Source of the DNA: CAIPVR01 sp049316905
Lineage (GTDB): Bacteria > Actinomycetota > Acidimicrobiia > Acidimicrobiales > Microtrichaceae
Direction: 5' to 3'
DNA: 64,000 nt
Assembly (NCBI GenBank): GCA_049316905.1
Contig: JBMOJH010000001.1
Span: 56,100 to 120,099 of the forward strand
Part shown: positions 11,451-19,716 of the stretch, piece after piece
How positions within the stretch are numbered: position 1 is the first letter of the stretch
Layout: the number at the start of each line of letters is the position of its first letter
Notes under the pieces: model-generated
Databases searched by the model: none
What the model was told of the DNA's origin: nothing
Seen by the model: the letters and a program-made list of their open reading frames with translations, nothing else
Translations under genes and position numbers: made by a program

Positions 11451-12896
11451 TCAGTAGGCCCGGGCGCAGAGGGCGGTCACACCGGGTTCGTCCGGCGAGG
11501 CGGGCAGGCCCCCGTCGGCCCCTTGCAGGCAGCGCACGGTCACCGCGTCGCGGCCGAGGAGGTCGATGCCGCCGCCGGCGAGCGCGGACCACGGGATGCG
11601 GGCGAACCCCTCGGCGGCAGCCTCGCGGGCCTCCTCGGCCGTCGACACGTCGACCGTGCGGGCGTCGCGGGCCGCCGTGGCCCGGGCCAGCAGGCCGGCC
11701 TGCAACTCCTCGAGCAGCCCGGGCACCCGGCCGGCGACCTCGCCGAGGCCCATCGGCACCTTCTCGCCGGTGTCGCGCCGGCCGACCACGACCCGGCCCT
11801 CGGCGAGGTCGCGGGGCCCGACCTCGATCCGCAGGGGTACGCCCTTGAGCTCCCAGTCGGTGGCACGGCGGCCGAAGCCGGTGCTCACCCGGTCGTCGAG
11901 CCGGGCACGCACCCCGGCCGAGGCGAGCTCCGCCACGAGCCCCCGGGCGGCGTCGGTCACCGAGCCGTCCTCGTCGCGCACCACCAGCACCACGGCCTGC
12001 ACCGCGGCGAGCCGGGGTGGCACCTGCAGACCCGCGTCGTCGCCGTGGGCCATGATCAGCCCGCCCATCATCCGGGTGGACACCCCCCAGGAGGTGGTCC
12101 AGCAGAGCTGCTGTTCGCCCGCCTCGTCGAGGAACGTCATCTCGAACGCCCGCGAGAAGTTCTGGCCGAGCTCGTGGCTGGTGCCCATCTGCAGCGCCTT
12201 GCCGTCCCCCATCATCGCCTCGCAGGTCAGCGTGTTGATCGCGCCGGCGAACCGCTCCTCGGCGATCTTGGCGCCGGTGAACACGGGGATGGCGAGGACC
12301 TCCACCATGAAGTCCTCGTAGACCTCGCGCAGGATGCGCTCGGCGTAGGCCGCGGCGTCCTCACGGGTGGCGTGCGCGGTGTGGCCCTCCTGCCAGAGGA
12401 ACTCCGAGGTCCGGAGGAACACCCGGGGCCGCAGCTCCCAGCGCACCACGTTCGCCCACTGGTTCAGCAGCAGCGGGAGATCGCGGTAGGACTGGATCCA
12501 CTTGGCCATGAACTCGCCGATGACCGTCTCCGAGGTGGGCCGCACCACCACCGGCTCCTCGAGCTCCTTGCCGCCACCGACGGTGACGATCGCGAGCTCG
12601 GGGCTGAAGCCCTCGACGTGCTCGGCCTCGCGCTGGAGGTACGACTCGGGGATGAACAGCGGGAAGTACGCGTTCTCCGCGCCGGCGGCCTTGATGCGGG
12701 CGTCCACCTCGGCCACCATCCTCTCCCAGAGGGCGTACGCGTAGGGCCGGATGACCATGGTGCCGCGCACCGGTCCGTTGTCGGCCAGCTCTGCCTTGTT
12801 GAGCACGTCCTGGTACCAACGGGGGAAGTCCTCCGCCCGCGGGGTGAGGACGGGGGCCTTGCGCTTGCCGGACTGCTGACCGGGGGGCTGCGACAT
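11451..12896 (-). CDS. proS: prolyl-tRNA synthetase, archaeal/eukaryotic type
   Basis: It charges tRNA-Pro. The 481-residue protein is class II: motif 2 is around RWELRPRVFLRTSEFLWQEG, and GTSHELGQNFSRAF, WTTSWGVSTRMMGG and the C-terminal anticodon-binding domain follow. It lacks the roughly 180-residue editing insertion of the long bacterial enzyme and ends in ALCARAY, with the C-terminal Tyr typical of the short (type 3) class. The ATG at 12896 follows a TAGCAT box by 8 bases, suggesting little or no leader. A T-tailed terminator ends the unit. Confidence 0.95.
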   Translation of the reverse strand: MSQPPGQQSGKRKAPVLTPRAEDFPRWYQDVLNKAELADNGPVRGTMVIRPYAYALWERMVAEVDARIKAAGAENAYFPLFIPESYLQREAEHVEGFSPELAIVTVGGGKELEEPVVVRPTSETVIGEFMAKWIQSYRDLPLLLNQWANVVRWELRPRVFLRTSEFLWQEGHTAHATREDAAAYAERILREVYEDFMVEVLAIPVFTGAKIAEERFAGAINTLTCEAMMGDGKALQMGTSHELGQNFSRAFEMTFLDEAGEQQLCWTTSWGVSTRMMGGLIMAHGDDAGLQVPPRLAAVQAVVLVVRDEDGSVTDAARGLVAELASAGVRARLDDRVSTGFGRRATDWELKGVPLRIEVGPRDLAEGRVVVGRRDTGEKVPMGLGEVAGRVPGLLEELQAGLLARATAARDARTVDVSTAEEAREAAAEGFARIPWSALAGGGIDLLGRDAVTVRCLQGADGGLPASPDEPGVTALCARAY

Positions 12897-12904
12897 GGGC
12901 GGGC

Positions 12905-12910
12905 ATGCTA
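12905..12910 (-). promoter_or_regulatory. -10 box for proS
   Basis: Minus-strand TAGCAT within GCCGGTAGCAT, eight bases before the proS ATG; matches TANNNT and predicts a leaderless or near-leaderless transcript. Confidence 0.5.
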
Positions 12911-12940
12911 CCGGCGGCCGGCGCACCGGCCGCGAGCCGT

Positions 12941-12946
12941 TAGCCT
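12941..12946 (+). promoter_or_regulatory. -10 box for the divergent alpha/beta hydrolase
   Basis: TAGCCT on the plus strand lies eight bases before the ATG at 12955, arranged back to back with the proS box 31 bp away. Confidence 0.45.
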
Positions 12947-12954
12947 CGCCGCCG

Positions 12955-13962
12955 ATGGCCCGACCCACTCCCGTCCGCGCCGCCGGTGCCCTGGTGCTCG
13001 GCGCCGGGATCGCGGCGCTGGGCGCGGCCGCGGTGGCCACCGCCGGTGGGCGCCGGGTCCGGGCCCGTCGCCGCCCCGAGCTCGACCGGCTGGCCGCACC
13101 CCCGGAGGACCTGCGCCACCACCACCTGACCACGGCCGACGGCGGGTCGCTGCACGTGGTCGAGCAGGGCACCGGGCGGCCGGTGGTGCTGCTGCACGGC
13201 GTCACCCTGCAGTGGTGGGTCTGGAACGCGATGTTCCGCACCCTGGGCGAGCGCCACCGCGTGATCGCCTGGGACATGAGGGGCCACGGCGGCTCGACCG
13301 CCGGCACCGAGGGCGTGACCCTGCCGGCCATCGCCGACGACCTCGCCCTCGTGCTCGAGCGCCTCGACCTGCACGACGCCGTGGTGGTCGGCCACTCGAT
13401 GGGCGGCATGGCGCTCGCGGAGTTCTGCCGCCTGCACCACCGGATGCTGCACAACCGCTGCGCGGCCCTCATGTTCCTGGCAACGAGCGCGGCGCCGGTG
13501 GCGCTGCCGGCGCTCGTGGGCGGCGGGGCCGGACTCGTCAGCGTGGTGCAGCGGTTCGCCACCGCAGGCATGCGCTCACCCCGGCTGCGGTACGGCTGGC
13601 CCGACACGCCTGCCTCCGCACTGGTGGTGCGCGCCGCGTTCGGCCGGAAGCCGTCCGGTGAGGCGGTCGAGGCGGTGCGCCGGATGCTGTCGGAGGTGGA
13701 GCCGCGCACCGCGGCCGAGGCCGGCCGGGCCATCGCCGAGCACGATGTGCGGGAGGACCTCGGCCACGTGGACCTGCCGTCGATGGTCGTGGTGGGCGAC
13801 GCGGACCTGCTCACCCCGCCGGCGCACGCACGCGGCGTGGCCGAGTGCGTGCCCGGTGCCGAGCTGCGGGTCCTGCCCGGCGTCGGGCACCAGGTGATGC
13901 AGGAGGCTCCCGAGGAGCTGGCCGAGCTCATCGAGGAACTGGTCGACCGAACCGCCGGCTGA
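12955..13962 (+). CDS. membrane-anchored alpha/beta hydrolase
   Basis: A 335-residue protein. An N-terminal hydrophobic helix (AAGALVLGAGIAALGAAAVA, residues about 9-28) is followed by a basic patch, so the catalytic domain is probably outside and anchored. The fold motifs are PVVLLHGVTLQWWVW, WDMRGHGGS, the nucleophile elbow VVGHSMGG, the acid in VVGDADLLTP and the His in GVGHQVMQEAPE. All triad residues are present. The substrate is unknown. It diverges from proS with 58 bp between starts and converges on the acyl-CoA synthetase. Confidence 0.88.
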   Translation: MARPTPVRAAGALVLGAGIAALGAAAVATAGGRRVRARRRPELDRLAAPPEDLRHHHLTTADGGSLHVVEQGTGRPVVLLHGVTLQWWVWNAMFRTLGERHRVIAWDMRGHGGSTAGTEGVTLPAIADDLALVLERLDLHDAVVVGHSMGGMALAEFCRLHHRMLHNRCAALMFLATSAAPVALPALVGGGAGLVSVVQRFATAGMRSPRLRYGWPDTPASALVVRAAFGRKPSGEAVEAVRRMLSEVEPRTAAEAGRAIAEHDVREDLGHVDLPSMVVVGDADLLTPPAHARGVAECVPGAELRVLPGVGHQVMQEAPEELAELIEELVDRTAG

Positions 13963-13999
13963 ACCGCCCGCCCCGGGGCCGGGGCCACCGCCGGTCCGC

Positions 14000-15595
14000 T
14001 CAGGCGCCCGCGGCGTCCTGATCGCGGAGGATCCGGCGCAGGATCTTGCCACTGGCCGATTTCGGGATCTCGTCCACGAGGTGCACCACCCGCAACTGCT
14101 TGTAGTGGGCCACCTCGCCGGCCACGAACGCCATGAGGTCGTCCTCGCCCACGTCCTGGCCCGGCTTCAGCACCACGTAGGCCACCGGCACCTCCCCCGC
14201 CTCGTCGTCGGGACGGCCGATGACCGCGGCATCGGCCACCGCGGGATGCGTGAGGAGCAGTGCCTCGAGCTCGGCCGGCGGCACCTGGAAGCCCTTGTAC
14301 TTGATGAGCTCCTTGAGGCGGTCCACCACGAACAGGTGCCCGTCGGCGTCGACGTGGCCGATGTCGCCGGTATGGAGCCAGCCCTCCGCGTCGAGGGTGT
14401 CGGCGGTGGCCTGCGGGTTGTTCAGGTAGCCGAGCATCACCTGCGGACCGCGCACCCACACCTCGCCGTCCTCGTCCACGCCGAGGTCCGCCCCGGTGGC
14501 CGGGTCCACGATCCGGGTCTCGGTGTTGGGGGCGGTCACCCCGACGGAGCCGGGCGTGTAGCCACCCATCGGCGTGAGGTGCGACACCGGCGACATCTCG
14601 GTCATGCCGTAGCCTTGGACGACCTCGCAGCCGAGACGGGCCGCGGCCTCCTCGGCCAGCTCCGCCGACAGCGGCGCGGCGCCCGAGAACACCTGGTCCA
14701 CGTGGGACAGGTCGTAGGAGTCGACCACCGGGTGCTTGGCCAGGGCCACCACGATCGGCGGCGCCACGAAGGAGCGTGTGACGCCGTGGTCCTGGTGCAG
14801 CTGCAGGAACGGCTCGAGCTCGAAGCGCGGCATCGTCACCACCGTCGCGCCGGCCCGGAGCCCGGTGTTCATGAGCACCTGCATGCCGTAGATGTGGAAG
14901 AACGGCAGCACCGCCATGATGACGTCGTCCTCGGAGAGCCCGGAGGCCCCGATCACCTGGGCGATGTTCGCGATGAGGTTCCGGTTCGTGAGCATCACGC
15001 CCTTGGACAGGCCGGTGGTGCCCGAGGAGTACGGCAGCACCACCACGTCGTCCGCCGCCGTCGGGACCGGCGCGTCGAGCGGCTCGCCGAACAGGTCCCG
15101 CACCGGCGCCACGCCGTCGACCGCGTCGCCGAGGACGAACAGCTCCTCCGCCGCCGTGCCCTCCGCGGCCTCACGGGCCACGTCGAGGAACATCGGCACG
15201 GTCACGAGCAGCGTGGCGCCGGAGTCCTGGAGCTGGTGGCGCACCTCGTGCGCGGTGTACGTGGGGTTCACGGTGGTGATGGTCCCGCCGGAGGCCGCGA
15301 CGCCCAGGAAGATGACCGCGTACTCGGGCAGGTTCGGCGCCATCAACGCCAGCACGTCACCCTTGCCGAAGCCCCGGGCCCGGAGGCCGCCGGCGAGGGA
15401 CCGGGCCTGCAGGTCGAGCTCCGCGTACGTGAGGACCCGGCCCGTGGGCCCGTCCACGAGGGCGGGCTCGTCACCGAGCTCGGCGGCCCGGGCGAGGACG
15501 TAGGTGGCGAGGGGGACGTCGGGGATCTCGACGTCGGGGAGCGGGCTGGTGAACGTCACGGGCGGAACACTCGCGCCCGGTGTGACATCGGTCAA
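14000..15595 (-). CDS. AMP-dependent acyl-CoA synthetase, 4-coumarate-CoA ligase-like
   Basis: It activates a carboxylic acid to its CoA thioester through an acyl-AMP. The phosphate-binding loop is YSSGTTGLSKGV; also present are the QGYGMTEMSPVSH motif, HTGDIGHVDADGHLFVVDRLKELIKYKG, and the catalytic Lys in PKSASGKILRR near the C-terminus. Overall resemblance is to plant-like 4-coumarate and medium-chain acyl ligases; the real acid is not predictable. The longest start is TTG at 15595. The GTG at 15559, giving MTFTSPLPDVEIPDVPL, looks more like relatives. It follows ispG by 21 bp without a metabolic link. Confidence 0.88.
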   Translation of the reverse strand: MTDVTPGASVPPVTFTSPLPDVEIPDVPLATYVLARAAELGDEPALVDGPTGRVLTYAELDLQARSLAGGLRARGFGKGDVLALMAPNLPEYAVIFLGVAASGGTITTVNPTYTAHEVRHQLQDSGATLLVTVPMFLDVAREAAEGTAAEELFVLGDAVDGVAPVRDLFGEPLDAPVPTAADDVVVLPYSSGTTGLSKGVMLTNRNLIANIAQVIGASGLSEDDVIMAVLPFFHIYGMQVLMNTGLRAGATVVTMPRFELEPFLQLHQDHGVTRSFVAPPIVVALAKHPVVDSYDLSHVDQVFSGAAPLSAELAEEAAARLGCEVVQGYGMTEMSPVSHLTPMGGYTPGSVGVTAPNTETRIVDPATGADLGVDEDGEVWVRGPQVMLGYLNNPQATADTLDAEGWLHTGDIGHVDADGHLFVVDRLKELIKYKGFQVPPAELEALLLTHPAVADAAVIGRPDDEAGEVPVAYVVLKPGQDVGEDDLMAFVAGEVAHYKQLRVVHLVDEIPKSASGKILRRILRDQDAAGA

Positions 15596-15616
15596 CCGGT
15601 TCGGTGCCCGATGCCG

Positions 15617-16846
15617 TCAGTCGTACTTCTTGTGGATCAGTTCGACCTTCTGCTCCGAGGCGTTCGCGTCGTCGCCCTGGATCTCGAGCAGCTCGGCCCG
15701 GTCCTTCTCCGCCTCGCGGCGGGCCTTCTCGGTGTCCACCCGGGCCAGGGCGGCCTCGGTGCCGTGTTCGGCGATGAACTCCGCCCACTCGACGAGGGTG
15801 GGCACCATCTCGTCCTCGGGCACCACGGCCACGTTGGTGCCCTTCACGAACAGGTGGCCGCGCTTGCGGCCCGCCGCGATGCCCAGGTCAGCGTCGCGGG
15901 CCTCGCCCGGACCGTTCACCACGCACCCCATCACCGCGACCTGCAGCGGGAGCTGCTTGTCGGCAAGGGCGTCGCGGGCCTCGGACGCGACGGCGATCAC
16001 GTCGATCTCCGCCCGGCCGCAGCTGGGGCACGCGATCAGGTCCACGTTCTCGCGCTCGCGCAGGCCGTAGGCCTCGAGCAGCGCACGGCCGGCGCGGGCC
16101 TCCTCCACCGGATCGGCGGTGAGGGAGAACCGGATGGTGTCGCCGATCCCCTCGGCGAGCAGGGTCCCGATGCCCGCCGTGGCCTTGATGAGGCCCTCCG
16201 GGAGCGGGCCGGCCTCGGTCACCCCGAGGTGCAGCGGGTGGTCGGTGGCCTCCGACAGCTGGCGGTACGCCTCGATCATCAGCGGCACGTTGGAGGCCTT
16301 CACCGAGATCTTCACGGCGTCGAAGCCGACCTCCTCGAAGTAGGCCAGCTCCTGCATCGCGGATTCGACCATCGCCTCCGGGGTCACCCGGCCGCCGTAC
16401 TTGTCGTACAGCTCGGGGTCGAGGGAACCACCGTTCACGCCGATCCGGATGGGGACGTCGCGGTCCTTCGCCGCGGCGGCCACGGCCCTGATGTGCTCGG
16501 GCTTGCGGATGTTGCCGGGGTTCAGCCTGAGGCCCTGCACGCCGGCGTCGAGCGCGGCGAGGGCCATCTTGTACTGGTGGTGGATGTCGGCGACGATCGG
16601 CAACGGGCTGCGCGGCACGATGCGGGCGAGCCCCTCGGCCGCCTCCATCTCGTTGCACGTGCAGCGCACGATGTCACAGCCCGCGGCGGCGAGCGCGTAG
16701 ATCTGCTGGAGCGTGCCGTCGACGTCCGCGGTCTTGGTCGTCGTCATCGACTGGATCGTCACGGGTGCGCCGCCGCCGACGGCGACATCGCCCAGGTGGA
16801 TCTGGCGGGTGGGCCTGCGGGGGAAGGTGACGGCTCCGGCGTCCAT
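15617..16846 (-). CDS. ispG: 4-hydroxy-3-methylbut-2-en-1-yl diphosphate synthase
   Basis: IspG is the penultimate MEP-pathway enzyme, a [4Fe-4S] reductase that turns ME-cPP into HMBPP. The 409-residue protein has the TIM-barrel start QSMTTTKTADVDGTLQQI, DIHHQYKMALAAL and RIGVNGGSLDP. Cluster ligands lie in CPSCGR and MGCVVNGPGE. It follows rseP and dxr, the usual actinobacterial arrangement, so two MEP genes flank the protease. ATG at 16846 sits seven bases after a TAGCCT box, so it may also have its own leaderless transcript. Confidence 0.96.
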   Translation of the reverse strand: MDAGAVTFPRRPTRQIHLGDVAVGGGAPVTIQSMTTTKTADVDGTLQQIYALAAAGCDIVRCTCNEMEAAEGLARIVPRSPLPIVADIHHQYKMALAALDAGVQGLRLNPGNIRKPEHIRAVAAAAKDRDVPIRIGVNGGSLDPELYDKYGGRVTPEAMVESAMQELAYFEEVGFDAVKISVKASNVPLMIEAYRQLSEATDHPLHLGVTEAGPLPEGLIKATAGIGTLLAEGIGDTIRFSLTADPVEEARAGRALLEAYGLRERENVDLIACPSCGRAEIDVIAVASEARDALADKQLPLQVAVMGCVVNGPGEARDADLGIAAGRKRGHLFVKGTNVAVVPEDEMVPTLVEWAEFIAEHGTEAALARVDTEKARREAEKDRAELLEIQGDDANASEQKVELIHKKYD

Positions 16847-16853
16847 GCGGCGG

Positions 16854-16859
16854 AGGCTA
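16854..16859 (-). promoter_or_regulatory. -10 box for ispG
   Basis: Minus-strand TAGCCT, seven bases before the ispG ATG, in the 32-bp gap after rseP. This would let ispG be expressed apart from dxr-rseP. Confidence 0.45.
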
Positions 16860-16878
16860 ACCCCCGTGGGGCGCCGAG

Positions 16879-18465
16879 CTAGGTCGACACGCCGCGGGTC
16901 ACGTCGAGGTAGAGGGCCAGCAGCGACACCACCACGAGCACCATCACCACGCCGTAGGCCACCGGGAGCATCCGCGACACGTCGGCCAGGTACCGCTGGC
17001 GGGACCGCCGGCGCATCTCCTGGGCCTTCTCGTAGGACGCGATCACGAGGTGCCCGCCGTCGAAGGGCAGCAGCGGGATCAGGTTGAACACACCGATCAC
17101 GATGTTCAGCCCGGCGAGGAACCCGATCAGGTTCGACAGGTTCTGCGAGGTCAGCTCCGAGCCGGCGAGCACGATCCCGACGATGGAGATCGGCCGGTCC
17201 GCGGGCGCCGTGTCCTCCGCCGCGGTCGGCCGGGACGCCGCGTCCTGGTCGCCCGAGACCGTGGAGGTCACGAAGTCGATCATGTTGGGCGGCCACAGGA
17301 AGCGGGCCATGCCGACGGTGGCCAGGCCGACCACGCGCCCGAACTCCGACACCGACCGGACCGCTGCGGCCGGGACCGAGTCGGTGACCAGCACCGGGCT
17401 GCGGCCCACGCCGAAGAACGCGGCGGGCGGGTTGGCGGCCACGGCGCTGCCCAGGTCGACGCGGTGCTCGGCGGTGGCGTCGGCCCCCTCGGTCGTGAGG
17501 ACCACCACGCCGCCCACGGAGCGGGCGAGCGCCGCACGCGCGGCCTCGAGGTCGGCCACCTTCTGTCCGTTCACCGCGGTGACCCGCTCACCCTCGCTCA
17601 GGCCCGCGCCGGCAGCCTGACCCGTGTCGGCCACGCCACCCACGAGGACGCCGCTGCCGCTGTCGATCAGGTCGAGGTCCTCACCGATGGTGCCCACCAC
17701 CTTCAGGCGCTGGGACAGGTCCACCTGGAGGGTCTCGGTGCGGCCGCCCCGCTCCACCACCACGGTGGCCCGGCCCGGCTCGACGCCGGAGATGGCGTCA
17801 CGGAAGTCCTGGAACGACTCGACGGGTGCCCCGTCGAAGCTCACGATGCGATCGCCGCTGCGCACGCCCGCCGCCTGCGCCGCGCTGCCCGGCGTGACGT
17901 CCTTGATCAGCCACTTGTCGCCGTCGGGACGGCCGATGAGCGCGAACTGGACCAGCAGCAGCACCAGCGCCAGCGCGAAGTGCATCGCCGAGCCGGCCAC
18001 GGCCACCGACGCCCGCGAGCGGTAGGGCGCCTGGCGGTAGGTGCGCGCCTCGTCCTCAGGGTCGACCTCCTCGAGGTTCGACATCCCGATGATCTTCACG
18101 TAGGCACCGGCGGGAACGGCCTTGAGCCCGAACTCGGTCTCGCCGCGCCGGAACGAGAAGATGCGCGGACCGAACCCGATGAAGAACTCGGTGACCTTCA
18201 TGCCGGCCCGTTTGGCGGCGATGTAGTGGCCGAGCTCGTGCAGGAAGATCATCACGAGGATCGCGAGGATCACGATCAGGATCGGCAGGCCCCGGGTGAC
18301 CCCGAGGAGCACCACGAGGCCCACGAGCACCGCCACACGGGCGATGCGTCCGGCGCGGGTGCCCATCACCCCGGCGAGGTCCTGCTCCTCCCGGGCGCGG
18401 TCGGCGGCGTCGCCGCCGAGCTCGGGCGGTTCGCCGCCGGCGGACGGCCGCTCGTCGACGGTCAC
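16879..18465 (-). CDS. rseP: site-2 protease, RIP metalloprotease RseP family
   Basis: An intramembrane zinc protease that cuts transmembrane anti-sigma factors and signal remnants. The 528-residue protein has the zinc motif FLHELGHYIAAKRAG at residues 75-89 inside a membrane helix, a PDZ domain (VTPGSAAQAAGVRSGDRIVSFDGAPV), a second PDZ-like half, and the third ligand region NLIPLLPFDGGHL. The first 40 residues are an extra charged tail. The start is GTG at 18465 with GGGGAGG upstream, overlapping the dxr stop as GTGA. The dxr-rseP-ispG order is conserved in actinobacteria. Confidence 0.94.
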   Translation of the reverse strand: MTVDERPSAGGEPPELGGDAADRAREEQDLAGVMGTRAGRIARVAVLVGLVVLLGVTRGLPILIVILAILVMIFLHELGHYIAAKRAGMKVTEFFIGFGPRIFSFRRGETEFGLKAVPAGAYVKIIGMSNLEEVDPEDEARTYRQAPYRSRASVAVAGSAMHFALALVLLLVQFALIGRPDGDKWLIKDVTPGSAAQAAGVRSGDRIVSFDGAPVESFQDFRDAISGVEPGRATVVVERGGRTETLQVDLSQRLKVVGTIGEDLDLIDSGSGVLVGGVADTGQAAGAGLSEGERVTAVNGQKVADLEAARAALARSVGGVVVLTTEGADATAEHRVDLGSAVAANPPAAFFGVGRSPVLVTDSVPAAAVRSVSEFGRVVGLATVGMARFLWPPNMIDFVTSTVSGDQDAASRPTAAEDTAPADRPISIVGIVLAGSELTSQNLSNLIGFLAGLNIVIGVFNLIPLLPFDGGHLVIASYEKAQEMRRRSRQRYLADVSRMLPVAYGVVMVLVVVSLLALYLDVTRGVST

Positions 18466-19622
18466 CGGGCACCTCCCCGGGCCGAGACCAGTTCCTCGGC
18501 GACCACGCGGGCCGCCCCGTCCGCGGCGAGCACGGCGTCGAGCGAGTCGGCCGGCGTGCCGTCCCAGCGGTCGAGGGCCTCGGCGAGCACCTCCGAGATC
18601 CCGCTCCAGGGGAACCGGCCGGCGAGGAACGCGTCCACGGCCACCTCGTTGGCGGCCGAGAGCCACGCCGGTGCCGTCCCGCCCGAACGGCCGGCCGCGT
18701 AGGCGAGGTCGAGGCAGCGGAACGTGGCGCGGTCCGGCGGCTCGAAGGTGAGCTCCAGGGCCGAGGTCCACTCCATGCCGCCGAAGGGCGTGCCGATCCG
18801 GTCGGGATAGGCGAGGGCGTAGCCGATCGGCAGGCGCATGTCGGGCAGCGACAGCTGCGCGATGGTGGCGCCGTCGGTGAAGGTCGCCATGGAGTGCACG
18901 ATCGACTGCGGGTGCACGACCACGTCGATCCGGTCGTAGTCCACGTCGAACAGCTCGTGGGCCTCGATCACCTCGAGACCCTTGTTCATGAGCGTCGACG
19001 AGTCGACGGTGATCTTCGGACCCATGCTCCAGGTGGGGTGCGCCAGGGCCTGCTCGACCGTCACGCCGGCGAGGTCCTCCGCGGTGCGACCGCGGAACGG
19101 CCCGCCGGAGGCGGTGAGCACCACCTGGGCCAGCCGTCGCCGGCCGTCGGCGGCCCGGAGGCACTGGTGCACAGCGCAGTGCTCACTGTCGACGGGCACG
19201 ATCTCCGCGCCGGGGGTGTCGCGCACGGTGCGCACCACCGGGCCCGCGGCGATGAGCGACTCCTTGTTGGCGAGGGCCAGTCGACGTCCGGCCGCCAGGG
19301 CGGCGAGGGTGACCGGGAGCCCGGCGAAGCCCACCACGCCGTTGACCACGACCTCGGCCCCGCCGGCCACGGCGGCCATGGCGTCGGGCCCCGCCTCCAG
19401 CGTGACCCCGGGCGGCAGCAGCTCCTTCAGCTCGGCAGCGCGGGTCGCGTCACCCAGCGCCACCACCTCCGGCCGGACCGCGCGGGCCTGCTCGGCGAGG
19501 AGCTCGACCGACGAGTGCGCACCGAGCACCGAGATGTGGAACCGGTCCTCCTCGGCGGCGACGACCTCGAGGGTCTGGGTGCCGATCGAACCGGTGGAGC
19601 CGAGGACGGCGACGCTGGTCAT
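18462..19622 (-). CDS. dxr: 1-deoxy-D-xylulose 5-phosphate reductoisomerase
   Basis: It commits DXP to isoprenoid synthesis by NADPH-dependent rearrangement to MEP. At 386 residues the length is standard. The N-terminal dinucleotide motif is GSTGSIGTQTL; LANKESLIAAG, the metal and substrate region VPVDSEH, ASGGPFRGR, MNKGLEVIEAHELF and HPQSIVHSM all match the family. A TAGCAT box sits nine bases before the ATG. The 94-bp gap separates it from cdsA upstream. Confidence 0.96.
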   Translation of the reverse strand: MTSVAVLGSTGSIGTQTLEVVAAEEDRFHISVLGAHSSVELLAEQARAVRPEVVALGDATRAAELKELLPPGVTLEAGPDAMAAVAGGAEVVVNGVVGFAGLPVTLAALAAGRRLALANKESLIAAGPVVRTVRDTPGAEIVPVDSEHCAVHQCLRAADGRRRLAQVVLTASGGPFRGRTAEDLAGVTVEQALAHPTWSMGPKITVDSSTLMNKGLEVIEAHELFDVDYDRIDVVVHPQSIVHSMATFTDGATIAQLSLPDMRLPIGYALAYPDRIGTPFGGMEWTSALELTFEPPDRATFRCLDLAYAAGRSGGTAPAWLSAANEVAVDAFLAGRFPWSGISEVLAEALDRWDGTPADSLDAVLAADGAARVVAEELVSARGGAR

Positions 19623-19631
19623 GGGAGGCCC

Positions 19632-19637
19632 ATGCTA
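19632..19637 (-). promoter_or_regulatory. -10 box for dxr
   Basis: Minus-strand TAGCAT within GTCGGTAGCAT, nine bases before the dxr ATG; predicts a very short leader. Confidence 0.45.
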
Positions 19638-19716
19638 CCGACCGCCCCGGGGCCTCCCCCGTCGCTGTCGCGGCACCTTGGCGCCATGCTCAGGTTCCGC
19701 GAGTGGCCGGCGTGGC

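Noticed and set aside
9232..11457. 741-codon plus-strand open frame
   Set aside because: It is antisense to ylxR, nusA and rimP. Its composition (Leu/Asp/Val/His) is the mirror of the real genes and has no domain.
14081..16882. 933-codon plus-strand open frame
   Set aside because: It is antisense to the acyl-CoA synthetase and ispG, both unambiguous. High GC removes stop codons on the other strand.
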